Source: Aliirhizobium smilacinae
Lineage (GTDB): Bacteria; Pseudomonadota; Alphaproteobacteria; Rhizobiales; Rhizobiaceae
DNA length: 64,000 nucleotides
Reading direction: 5' to 3'
Assembly (NCBI RefSeq): GCF_006335145.1
Contig: NZ_VDMN01000003.1
Span: 1-64,000 of the forward strand
The notes under the pieces are model-generated. The model was not told the DNA's origin, made no database searches, and saw nothing but the letters and a program-made list of their open reading frames with translations. The translations under genes and the position numbers were made by a program. Positions 35,996 through 43,274 of this stretch are shown here, in pieces. The stretch's first letter is position 1. Each line of letters starts with the position of its first letter.

Positions 35996-36360
35996 GTAAA
36001 GCGGCCGTGCAGCTTCAGCGCCAATGTTTGCCAGCTCGCGGGACGGATGGCATTGCTGGGGAAAGCCACTGAAGCCAACTCGCCCAGAGTGACTCTTTCG
36101 CCCGGATAGGCGGGTTGTCGCGAATAAATGCAAAAAGCCTCGCATCCGCTGCCGCGCTTACCGGCAATCCCGGTCAGCGCGGCATGTCGATTGTATCGAT
36201 CGACATCCAAGCCGATCATCGCAAACATGATCCAGACGCAGTCGGAAAAATCGATCTTCACGGCCAAGAGGATACGAATTCGCGCCTGTCGTTGCCGTCT
36301 ATTGCTGGCCGATTGTCGCGATGATATCCAACAATGGGAGGGATATTTGGGGGCGTTTTG
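35996..36360. other. Gene-free gap with tandem hairpins
   Basis: 365 bases without a convincing gene. At 36151-36183 an 8+5-bp hairpin (GCCGCGCT, T-C mismatch, ACCGG, 5-nt loop) is followed at once by ATGTCGAT-N7-ATCGACAT (36184-36206). No T-run follows. It may stabilise or end the LysR transcript, or be part of a small RNA; nothing decides. Confidence 0.4.
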
Positions 36361-37443
36361 ATGATTTCTTTAGCCGACAAAGATAGCTCGAAATCAAACA
36401 ATTTCGGATCCATCCGACTGGCTCTAGCCAGTTTGGTAATTCTTTCGCATTCGCCTGTGCTTATTGATGGAAACAGCTCGCGTGAAATCCTCATCAATAT
36501 ATTCGGTACGATTTCATTTGGAGAACTCGCTGTAGACGGCTTCTTCATCGTCAGCGGGTTTCTGATTGCCAAAAGTTTCTGTGACAGTTCTTTATCAGAA
36601 TACTTCGTCAAACGGATCGTCCGCATATATCCGGGCTTTCTCGTCTGCTTCGCTTTATGCGCGTTTATCCTTGCACCCGTTGTTGTGGGCGCTACGGCGC
36701 TGATGCCAGCGACAGTGATTGCCGGCTTCGCAGAGGCCGTCAGGTTGCGTCCCCCTCTCGCAGCGGGTGGGTTCGCCAATATTGCCTATCCCGATATGAA
36801 CGGTTCCCTGTGGACGATCGCCTATGAGTTCAGGTGCTACGTCATAGCGGCTGTTTGCGGACTTCTTGGTCTCTATCGTTCTCGAGGGAAATGGATCTTC
36901 CTAGCAATAACAGCCATTCTGTTGGCCCTGAATACATCCGGGCTCGCTGCCGGGATCAACCTTCCAATACCTACGATCATTGGTGAGTTTGGAAAAGCAA
37001 CAAGGCTCACTGGATTGTTTTTTTCAGGAACGTGCTTCTTCCTCTTCCGTGATCACGTGCCGTTTCCCAAATGGGGGGGAATATTATCTTTTGCCTTTCT
37101 GATAGCCGGGCTTTCCTTGCCGCCGCTGGCCGAACTTGCCGTCGCCACCTTCGGGGCTTACCTGATCTTTTGGATCGCCTACGCAATTCCGGTCGGGCAG
37201 CTTGAAGCATTCACGCGTAAACAGGATCTATCCTACGGTATATATCTATATGCCTGGCCAATTCAGAATTCCTTTATCTATTGGTTCGGTATTCAAAATC
37301 ACCTGCTGCTATCGGCAATCACGCTCGTGATTGCGGCTGCGATGGCGTCCCTAAGCTGGAGGTTTGTTGAAAAGCCGGCGCAGGATGCGATGAGAAGCTT
37401 CAGGTCTTCTGGTCCAAGAAAGACGTTGAGAGATGTAGCCTGA
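36361..37443 (+). CDS. Acyltransferase-3 (OafA/YrhL-like) family membrane protein
   Basis: About ten hydrophobic helices in 360 residues. NNFGSIRLALASLVILSHSP carries the family's arginine and catalytic His; GELAVDGFFIVSGFLIAKSF and YFVKRIVRIYPGFLVCF are further signatures. NGSLWTIAYEFRCYV is the typical central motif. Members O-acetylate or otherwise acylate surface polysaccharides, lipids or Nod factors. An ATG at 36334 is possible; 36361 has GGGGGCG upstream. Codon use looks more AT-rich than the neighbours, as in many horizontally moved surface-modification genes. Confidence 0.85.
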   Translation: MISLADKDSSKSNNFGSIRLALASLVILSHSPVLIDGNSSREILINIFGTISFGELAVDGFFIVSGFLIAKSFCDSSLSEYFVKRIVRIYPGFLVCFALCAFILAPVVVGATALMPATVIAGFAEAVRLRPPLAAGGFANIAYPDMNGSLWTIAYEFRCYVIAAVCGLLGLYRSRGKWIFLAITAILLALNTSGLAAGINLPIPTIIGEFGKATRLTGLFFSGTCFFLFRDHVPFPKWGGILSFAFLIAGLSLPPLAELAVATFGAYLIFWIAYAIPVGQLEAFTRKQDLSYGIYLYAWPIQNSFIYWFGIQNHLLLSAITLVIAAAMASLSWRFVEKPAQDAMRSFRSSGPRKTLRDVA

Positions 37444-37498
37444 GGCCGGTTGCTCTTTATGGCCCAGAGGCAAAATAACCTTAGTGCGGCTTCTTATT

Positions 37499-37628
37499 TT
37501 AGGGGGGCCGCCCTGATGCCCGATGGTTTGGAACAGCCATCGATTTCTCCGCGAACAGTTTTCCATTCTTGCGGCCCCTAATATGACGCGCAACTTCCGC
37601 GTTCAACTTTTCATAACGTAGAGTTGAA
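37499..37628. other. Structured intergenic region
   Basis: Within the 272-base gap before 37716: outer arms TTAGGGGGGCCGC (37499-37511) and GCGGCCCCTAA (37571-37581) enclose CGATGG-N10-CCATCG (37521-37542). A separate inverted repeat TTCAACT-N13-AGTTGAA (37602-37628) follows, then a TTGACA box at 37648-37653. The first part could end the acyltransferase transcript or encode a structured RNA. Confidence 0.4.
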
Positions 37629-37715
37629 GTGGGGGTTGGAGGGTGTTTTGACATGGCGCATTATTGGGGCCGTTGCCTGTCGGCTAGAACTGTCCGGCAA
37701 ACAAAGGAGATCTTC

Positions 37716-38054
37716 ATGTCAGTTCGTGCACCGCAATTCTTCGGTTCGCCGTCGCTTCAGAGTGGATTGAGCGCCCTGGAATACGAGATTGCCGAGGAGC
37801 GTGCGAGCGCACTGGGGCGAAACGGGCGACAGGTGGAAGCCAGCCTTGAAAAGCTTCGGAAATGGGATGCCGATCATGCCGGCAAGGTTGAGGCAAAGCG
37901 TCTGGATCTCGTGCAGGAGGCTGCCGAGGCCGTCTGGGGGCTTTTTGTCCAACGGGAATTATGCGGTTTGAGCAATGGTCCCGATGTGGCGAAGGATTAT
38001 CAGATTCCCGGCGAGGTGATGGCCAAGGTCGGTACTTTCAGACGTTCCGAGTAA
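37716..38054 (+). CDS. Small conserved rhizobial protein (possibly DUF6665)
   Basis: 112 residues. SALEYEIAEERASALGRNGR followed by QVEASLEKLRKWDADHAGK is helical and charged; no membrane segment or catalytic motif is evident. It resembles a small rhizobial family I recall as DUF6665; that naming is unsure. A near-perfect AAAGGAG lies seven bases before the ATG, so it is probably well translated. Neighbours do not suggest a role. Confidence 0.75.
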   Translation: MSVRAPQFFGSPSLQSGLSALEYEIAEERASALGRNGRQVEASLEKLRKWDADHAGKVEAKRLDLVQEAAEAVWGLFVQRELCGLSNGPDVAKDYQIPGEVMAKVGTFRRSE

Positions 38055-38078
38055 TGACGCAGAGTTGACGCTCAAATC

Positions 38079-38094
38079 TGCTTTACGTACCTCA
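38079..38094 (+). promoter_or_regulatory. LacI operator upstream of the CUT2 transporter operon
   Basis: TGCTTTACGTACCTCA differs from the operator at 28259 at one position and from the perfect xylA palindrome at three. TTGACG (38065-38070) upstream is a plausible -35 box. Confidence 0.6.
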
Positions 38095-38132
38095 GAATCT
38101 TAGATAGCCTGAAATTACAGGGAGGATTTCAG

Positions 38133-38225
38133 GTGCACCACATCGCTTGCGAGGAGGCAGGCGTTGGGGGCGTGTCGCATGTCGACCGTTTCACGACGCT
38201 CGTGAATTTGAGGCCGGGTGGATGA
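38133..38225 (+). CDS. Possible 30-residue leader peptide of the CUT2 operon
   Basis: GTG start seven bases after a strong GGGAGG site; 30 codons (begins MHHIACEEAGVGG, ends TLVNLRPGG) ending in TGA that overlaps the ATPase ATG as ATGA. The ATPase ATG has only a weak ribosome site of its own, so coupled translation is likely. No run of one amino acid points to classic attenuation. Confidence 0.45.
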   Translation: MHHIACEEAGVGGVSHVDRFTTLVNLRPGG

Positions 38226-39763
38226 TCGCATCCCCCGCACCCAGAGAGGTATCCGTCACTCTGTCGCTGCTTGATGCCAGCGGCCTGTCCAAGACGTTCG
38301 GGATCATCGAAGTTCTCAAGGATATCTCGCTCAGCGTTCGCGCCGGAGAGGTCCATGCGATCATCGGTGAGAACGGGGCCGGCAAATCGACGTTGATGAA
38401 AATCCTGGCCGGCAACCATCAGCCGACGCGTGGCGAGCTGAAGATCGACGGACAGCAGGTCAGCTTTTCCGGGCCGGTGGATGCGGAAAAGCACGGTATC
38501 GTGCTGGTTCATCAGGAAATATTGCTGGCGCCGGACCTTACCGTTGCGCAGAATATCTATCTCGGTCGCGAGCTGGGTAACGGTATTGCGGTCGATGATC
38601 GCGCCATGAACGAAGGCGCTGCGAAGGCGATCCATGATCTCGGGGCCGATATCGATCCGAATGCCATCGTTTCGCGCCTTTCCATCGCGCAGAGACAGCT
38701 GGTGCAAATCGCTCGCGTGCTGCTGGTGCCGCACCGGATCGTCATTTTCGATGAGCCGACCGCCTCGCTGACGCCACACGAGACCGAGGCTTTGCTGAAG
38801 GTCATCACCGACATTCGCGCCAAGGGTGTCGGCGTGCTCTACATCTCGCACCGCCTGCCGGAGGTGAAGGAGATTGCCGACCGCGTGACGGTGCTGCGCG
38901 ACGGCCGCCTCGTCGCCTCGCATGACACGTCGGAACTCGAGCCTGCCGACATGGCGCGGCTGATGGTCGGCCGCGATGTTGCAAAGCTTTATCCCGACCG
39001 GCATGCCGCGGAAGTGCGGGAGCCGGTATTGCAGGTCACCGGGTTCGACGTTCCGGGTTATGCGCGTGACGCGGCCTTCACGCTCAACAAGGGCGAGATC
39101 CTCGGTTTTGCCGGACTGATCGGTGCCGGTCGCACCGAGCTGATGGAGGGGTTGGTGGGCCTGAGGCCTGCCAAGGGAACTGTGAGTTTCCGGGGCAAGC
39201 CGGTTGCTTTCACCGACGTGCATTCGAGCCTCAAAGCCGGTGTCGCCTATCTTTCCGAAGACCGGAAGGGCAAGGGCCTGCTGCTGACCAAGGATCTGCA
39301 GGTCAACCTGACGCTCGCCTCGCTTGGCAAGTTCATTCGCGGCCTGCAGATCGACCGCAGAAAAGAAAGCGATGCCCTCGACAAGGCGATCCGCGATTTC
39401 GACATTCGGACGGGGACAAAAACCATCCTTGCCGGCCAGCTTTCCGGCGGCAACCAGCAGAAGCTCCTGCTTGCCAAGATGATGATGCTCGATCCGCAGG
39501 TCGTCATCATCGACGAGCCGACACGCGGCATCGATATCGGCAACAAGGAACAGATTTACAAATTCATTGCGGCTCTGGCGCAAGAGGGGCGTTCGATCAT
39601 CGTCGTTTCCTCCGAAATGCCGGAGCTGATCGGCATCTGCGACCGCATTCTGGTGATGCGCGGCGGCCGGATCGTGGGCGAGGTTCAGGGAGAACACATG
39701 ACCGAAAACGAGATCGTCCAGCTGGCGACGGGCGTGAATGTCGGCTCAGGAGAGGCGGCATGA
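38222..39763 (+). CDS. CUT2 sugar ABC transporter ATP-binding protein (XylG/RbsA-like)
   Basis: Double ATPase of 513 residues. First domain: Walker [15 protein letters not shown], signature LSIAQRQLVQIAR (degenerate), Walker B IVIFDEPTASL. The second has a degenerate Walker A (GLIGAGRTELMEGL), signature LSGGNQQKLLLAK and Walker B VVIIDEPTRGIDIG, the usual CUT2 pattern. The ATG at 38222 overlaps the stop of the short upstream leader; longer frames from a TTG at 38147 lack homology. The operator upstream suggests xylose or a related pentose as substrate. Confidence 0.9.
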   Translation: MIASPAPREVSVTLSLLDASGLSKTFGIIEVLKDISLSVRAGEVHAIIGENGAGKSTLMKILAGNHQPTRGELKIDGQQVSFSGPVDAEKHGIVLVHQEILLAPDLTVAQNIYLGRELGNGIAVDDRAMNEGAAKAIHDLGADIDPNAIVSRLSIAQRQLVQIARVLLVPHRIVIFDEPTASLTPHETEALLKVITDIRAKGVGVLYISHRLPEVKEIADRVTVLRDGRLVASHDTSELEPADMARLMVGRDVAKLYPDRHAAEVREPVLQVTGFDVPGYARDAAFTLNKGEILGFAGLIGAGRTELMEGLVGLRPAKGTVSFRGKPVAFTDVHSSLKAGVAYLSEDRKGKGLLLTKDLQVNLTLASLGKFIRGLQIDRRKESDALDKAIRDFDIRTGTKTILAGQLSGGNQQKLLLAKMMMLDPQVVIIDEPTRGIDIGNKEQIYKFIAALAQEGRSIIVVSSEMPELIGICDRILVMRGGRIVGEVQGEHMTENEIVQLATGVNVGSGEAA

Positions 39764-40761
39764 GCGTTGTTGCGAGCGATACGGCCAAGGCGCCGAAGAC
39801 CTCCAAGGACTGGGACATGGCTGCGATTGCGCCTTTCGTGGCGCTCGCCCTGCTGCTGGTGCTCGGCTATTTCGCCAATCCGAATTTCGTCTCGGTCGCC
39901 AACCTCACCAACGTCATTACCCGCAGCGCCTTCATCGCCATCATCGCACTTGGTGCGACCTATGTGATCTCGTCCGGCGGGCTCGATCTTTCCGTCGGGG
40001 CGATGGTTGCCTTCGTGGCGAGCCTGATGATCCTGTTCATGAATACCGGCGCGATCGCGGATCCGATGCTGATGCTGATCGCCGCCATGCTGGTGGCGCT
40101 GGCGCTGGGGGCCGCCTGCGGGCTGGCGAACGGGCTGATCACCACCGTCGGCAAGATCGAACCCTTCATCGCCACGCTCGGCACAATGGGTATCTATCGC
40201 GGCCTGACGACCTGGCTTTCACAGGGTGGTTCGATCACGGTGCGGGACCGCGGGCTGCAGCAGCTTTACCGCCCGGTCTATTTCGGCGACGTTTTCGGCG
40301 TGCCGATCCCGATCATCGTCATTTTCGCCACCGCAGCACTTGCCGCCTTCGTGCTCTATCGCACCCGTTATGGCCGGCATCTGATCGCCGTTGGTTCGAA
40401 CGAGGAGGTGGCGCGATATTCGGGCATATCGGTTCAGAAGGTACGCACCATTGCCTATATCGTGCAGGGGCTTTGCGTCGCGGTTGCTGTAATCATCTAC
40501 GTGCCGCGCCTCGGCTCGACATCGGCGACGACGGGCATCCTGTGGGAGCTGCAGGCGATCACGGCGGTCGTGGTCGGCGGCACGGCGCTGAGGGGCGGTG
40601 TCGGGCGGATCTGGGGCACGGTCTGCGGCGCCTTCATTCTGGAGATTGTCGGCAATATCATGCTGCTTTCCAACTTCGTCAGCGAATATCTGATCGGTGC
40701 AATCCAGGGTGCGATCATCATCATCGCCATGCTGGTTCAGCGCTCGCTGATGCGGAAATAA
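39760..40761 (+). CDS. CUT2 sugar ABC transporter permease (XylH/RbsC-like)
   Basis: Inner-membrane permease of 333 residues with about eight to ten helices. ALGATYVISSGGLDLSVGAM and GKIEPFIATLGTMGIYRGL are family blocks; RHLIAVGSNEEVARYSGISV is the cytoplasmic loop that contacts the ATPase; VVVGGTALRGGVGRIWGT is near the C-terminus. Its ATG overlaps the ATPase stop (ATGA). Second gene of the transporter operon. Confidence 0.92.
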   Translation: MSVVASDTAKAPKTSKDWDMAAIAPFVALALLLVLGYFANPNFVSVANLTNVITRSAFIAIIALGATYVISSGGLDLSVGAMVAFVASLMILFMNTGAIADPMLMLIAAMLVALALGAACGLANGLITTVGKIEPFIATLGTMGIYRGLTTWLSQGGSITVRDRGLQQLYRPVYFGDVFGVPIPIIVIFATAALAAFVLYRTRYGRHLIAVGSNEEVARYSGISVQKVRTIAYIVQGLCVAVAVIIYVPRLGSTSATTGILWELQAITAVVVGGTALRGGVGRIWGTVCGAFILEIVGNIMLLSNFVSEYLIGAIQGAIIIIAMLVQRSLMRK

Positions 40762-40859
40762 GGGGGCAGAACAGCAAGCGCAGACTTGGAAATAGGCCGG
40801 GCCATCTGGGGCGGGTTCGGTCAGGAGGAGACGACCCCTTGAACCTTGGGAGAGAGAAC

Positions 40860-41825
40860 ATGCTTAGAAGAACTTTTGGACTGGCCGCCGCCGGTCTTGC
40901 GGCCTCGGTCGCGATGACCCCGAGCCTTGGCTTTGCGCAGGAAGGGAAAAAGGTCACCATCGGCGTTTCCATCCCCGCCGCCGACCACGGATGGACGGCT
41001 GGCGTGGTGTTCCATGCCGAACGCGTCGCCAAGCTGCTGATGGCCGAACACAAGGGCCTCAACGTCATCGTCAAGACCTCTGCCGATCCGGCAAGCCAGG
41101 CGAATGCCGTGCAGGATCTTGCGGTACAGGGCATCGATGCACTGGTCATCCTGCCAACCGATCCCGATCAGCTCGTGTCGGCCATCCAGCAGGTGAAGGA
41201 CGACGGCAAGTTCGTGGCGCTGGTCGACCGTGCGCCTTCCGTCAACGACAACACGATCCGCGATCTCTATGTCGCGGGCAACAACCCGGCGCTCGGTGAG
41301 GTTGCCGGCCAATACATCGCCAAGACGACGCCGGACGCCGAAGTCGTGATCATCCGCGGCCTGCCGATCCCGATCGACCAGCAGCGTCAGGACGGTTTCG
41401 ACAAGGGGATTGCGGGTTCCAAGGTGAAGGTTCTCGACCGCCAGTATGGCAACTGGAGCCGCGACGACGCGTTTCGCGTGATGCAGGATTATCTCACGAA
41501 ATATCCGAAGATCGACGTGGTCTGGTGCCAGGACGACGACATGGCCGTCGGCGTGCTGGAAGCCATCCAGCAGGCCAAGCGCACCGACATTCAGTATGTC
41601 GTCGGCGGGGCCGGTTCGAAAGACATGATCAAGCGCGTCATGGATGGCGAAAAAAGCACGCCGGTCGACGTGCTCTATCCACCGGCCATGGTGGCAACCG
41701 CGATGCAGCTGACGGCCGGCAATTTCTATGACCAGGTTCCGGTCAGCGGCAATTATATTCTCGACGCGACGCTGGTGACCAAGGACAACGCGAAGAACTT
41801 CTACTTCCCGGACTCGCCGTTCTAA
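40860..41825 (+). CDS. CUT2 sugar ABC transporter substrate-binding protein
   Basis: Periplasmic-binding protein (PBP1/RbsB fold), 321 residues. The signal peptide ends near PSLGFAQ. Fold markers: KVTIGVSIPAADHGWTAGVV and IDALVILPTDPDQLVSAIQQ. Sugar-contact-type residues are in FVALVDRAPSVND and WCQDDDMAVGVLEA. A GGGAGAGAG site precedes the ATG. The frame stays open upstream through the permease gene, but only this start gives a signal peptide. Ligand unknown; shared operators favour xylose or another pentose, while the downstream genes would also fit another sugar. Confidence 0.92.
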   Translation: MLRRTFGLAAAGLAASVAMTPSLGFAQEGKKVTIGVSIPAADHGWTAGVVFHAERVAKLLMAEHKGLNVIVKTSADPASQANAVQDLAVQGIDALVILPTDPDQLVSAIQQVKDDGKFVALVDRAPSVNDNTIRDLYVAGNNPALGEVAGQYIAKTTPDAEVVIIRGLPIPIDQQRQDGFDKGIAGSKVKVLDRQYGNWSRDDAFRVMQDYLTKYPKIDVVWCQDDDMAVGVLEAIQQAKRTDIQYVVGGAGSKDMIKRVMDGEKSTPVDVLYPPAMVATAMQLTAGNFYDQVPVSGNYILDATLVTKDNAKNFYFPDSPF

Positions 41826-41844
41826 GAAACGCTTATCGCAAGCG

Positions 41845-41870
41845 GTGGCGCCAGAGTATTGGCGCCGCCA
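41845..41870 (+). promoter_or_regulatory. Stem-loop after the binding-protein gene
   Basis: GGTGGCGCCA-N6-TGGCGCCGCC, a 10-bp stem 20 bases after the stop, without a T-run. Probably a 3' stabiliser of the transporter mRNA or a weak terminator before the repeat. Confidence 0.5.
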
Positions 41871-41879
41871 ACCACAATC

Positions 41880-41992
41880 TCGTTCCTGTGCTTGCCACAG
41901 GAATCCAGTGCGGCAAGTCCTTGGGGCGGGATAGTCCTTTCATGGCGCGGACGCGCCATGGCCGGCTTCCTGTGACAAGCACAGGAATGAGG
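41880..41992. repeat. Palindromic intergenic repeat, copy B
   Basis: Outer arms CTCGTTCCTGTGCTTG (41880-41895) and CAAGCACAGGAATGAG (41977-41992), with the same internal order of hairpins as copy A at 16192-16336, including CACAGGAATCCAGTGCG and GGACGCGCCATGG. It sits inside the sugar gene cluster, between the binding protein and the isomerase. Confidence 0.75.
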
Positions 41993-42038
41993 GGTGGGGC
42001 CTGCTCCCCAACGCCAATTTCTAATGGAGGTATTTTTC

Positions 42039-43091
42039 ATGAAGACGATCAAGGGCCCTGGCATCTTTCTCGGCCAGTTTGCAGGCGACGCGGCGCCGTT
42101 CGATAGCTGGGACGGGATCACCAAATGGGCAGCGGACAAGGGGTATATCGGCGTGCAGGTTCCGACCTGGGCGGGCCAGCTGATCGACCTGAAAAAGGCC
42201 GCCACGTCCAAGGATTATTGCGACGAGCTGGCCGGTGTGGCGCGCCAGAACGGCGTCGAGATCACCGAACTCTCCACCCATCTTCAGGGCCAGCTTGTGG
42301 CCGTGCATCCAGCCTATGACGAAGTGTTCGACGGATTTGCCGCACCGGAAGTGCGCGGCAATCCGAAGGCTCGGCAGGAATGGGCGGTCGAGCAGGTCAA
42401 GATGGGCATTTCCGCGTCACGCCATCTCGGTATCAAGGCGCATGCGACCTTTTCCGGGGCGCTGGTCTGGCCGTATCTCTATCCGTTCCCGCAACGGCCG
42501 GCCGGGCTGGTGGAGACCGCTTTCGACGAACTCGCGAGGCGCTGGACGCCGATCCTCGACCATGCCGAAGAGAACGGAGTCGATGTCTGCTACGAGATCC
42601 ATCCGAGCGAAGACCTGCATGATGGCGTCACTTTCGAGATGTTCCTGGAACGGGTGAAGAACCATCCGCGTGCCAACATGCTCTACGATCCGTCGCATTA
42701 CGTGCTGCAATGCCTCGACTATCTCGACAATATCGACATCTACAAGGACCGGATCAAGATGTTCCACGTCAAGGACGCGGAATTCAATCCGACAGGCCGG
42801 CAGGGCGTTTATGGCGGTTTCCAGAGCTGGGTGAACCGTGCCGGACGTTTCCGATCGCCGGGTGACGGACAGGTGGATTTCGGGTCGATCTTCTCCAAGA
42901 TGGCGGCCAACGATTTTGACGGCTGGGCCGTGGTCGAGTGGGAATGCGCGCTGAAACATCCAGAAGACGGGGCACGAGAAGGCGCGGAGTTCGTCAAGGC
43001 GCATATCATCCGCGTCACCGAACACGCCTTCGACGACTTCGCCGCCGGCGGCACCGACGAGGCGGCCAACCGCCGGATGCTGGGGCTCTGA
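42039..43091 (+). CDS. TIM-barrel sugar phosphate isomerase/epimerase family protein
   Basis: AP-endonuclease-2-type (xylose-isomerase-like) barrel of 350 residues. Metal-ligand blocks: VDVCYEIHPSEDLHD (Glu, His), ANMLYDPSHYVLQ (Asp, His), IKMFHVKDAEFNP (His, Asp) and DGWAVVEWECALKH (Glu). No signal peptide. TGGAGG lies eight bases before the ATG. It follows the CUT2 transporter and precedes a Gfo/Idh/MocA dehydrogenase; such pairs often process keto-sugars or inositol-type compounds. The specific reaction is unknown. Confidence 0.85.
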   Translation: MKTIKGPGIFLGQFAGDAAPFDSWDGITKWAADKGYIGVQVPTWAGQLIDLKKAATSKDYCDELAGVARQNGVEITELSTHLQGQLVAVHPAYDEVFDGFAAPEVRGNPKARQEWAVEQVKMGISASRHLGIKAHATFSGALVWPYLYPFPQRPAGLVETAFDELARRWTPILDHAEENGVDVCYEIHPSEDLHDGVTFEMFLERVKNHPRANMLYDPSHYVLQCLDYLDNIDIYKDRIKMFHVKDAEFNPTGRQGVYGGFQSWVNRAGRFRSPGDGQVDFGSIFSKMAANDFDGWAVVEWECALKHPEDGAREGAEFVKAHIIRVTEHAFDDFAAGGTDEAANRRMLGL

Positions 43092-43103
43092 TAGGCAAAA
43101 GTG

Positions 43104-43246
43104 GCTGCCCCTCACCCTAACCCTCTCCCCGTAAACGGGGAGAGGGACGTGCCCTGCGCTTACATCGATAGACGCGGAAACGGTGCGGTAAATCCCTTCT
43201 CCCAGCTTGCGTGGAGAAGGTGGCGGTAGCCGGATGAGGGGCTGCT
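43104..43246. repeat. RIME-like mosaic palindromic repeat
   Basis: GGCTGCCCCTCACC at one end and GGATGAGGGGCTGC at the other are inverted copies. Inside are CCCTCTCCCC-N6-GGGGAGAGGG (43121-43146) and CCTTCTCC-N10-GGAGAAGG (43195-43220). It lies between two genes transcribed in the same direction. Confidence 0.75.
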
Positions 43247-43274
43247 TTAGCCAGCACATTCAAGGAGATTTTTC

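Noticed and set aside
34979..36145. N-terminal extension that would make the aldo/keto reductase 686 residues
   Set aside because: The extra sequence is antisense to the LysR gene and lacks any domain; a good ribosome site marks the internal start at 34978.
35929..36267. 112-residue minus-strand frame in the gap after the LysR gene
   Set aside because: No ribosome site, no motif, overlaps the LysR 3' end and includes strong hairpins.
39738..40859. Long in-frame extension upstream of the sugar-binding protein
   Set aside because: It lies in the wrong frame over the permease gene, is rich in Arg/His/Gly and removes the signal peptide from the N-terminus.
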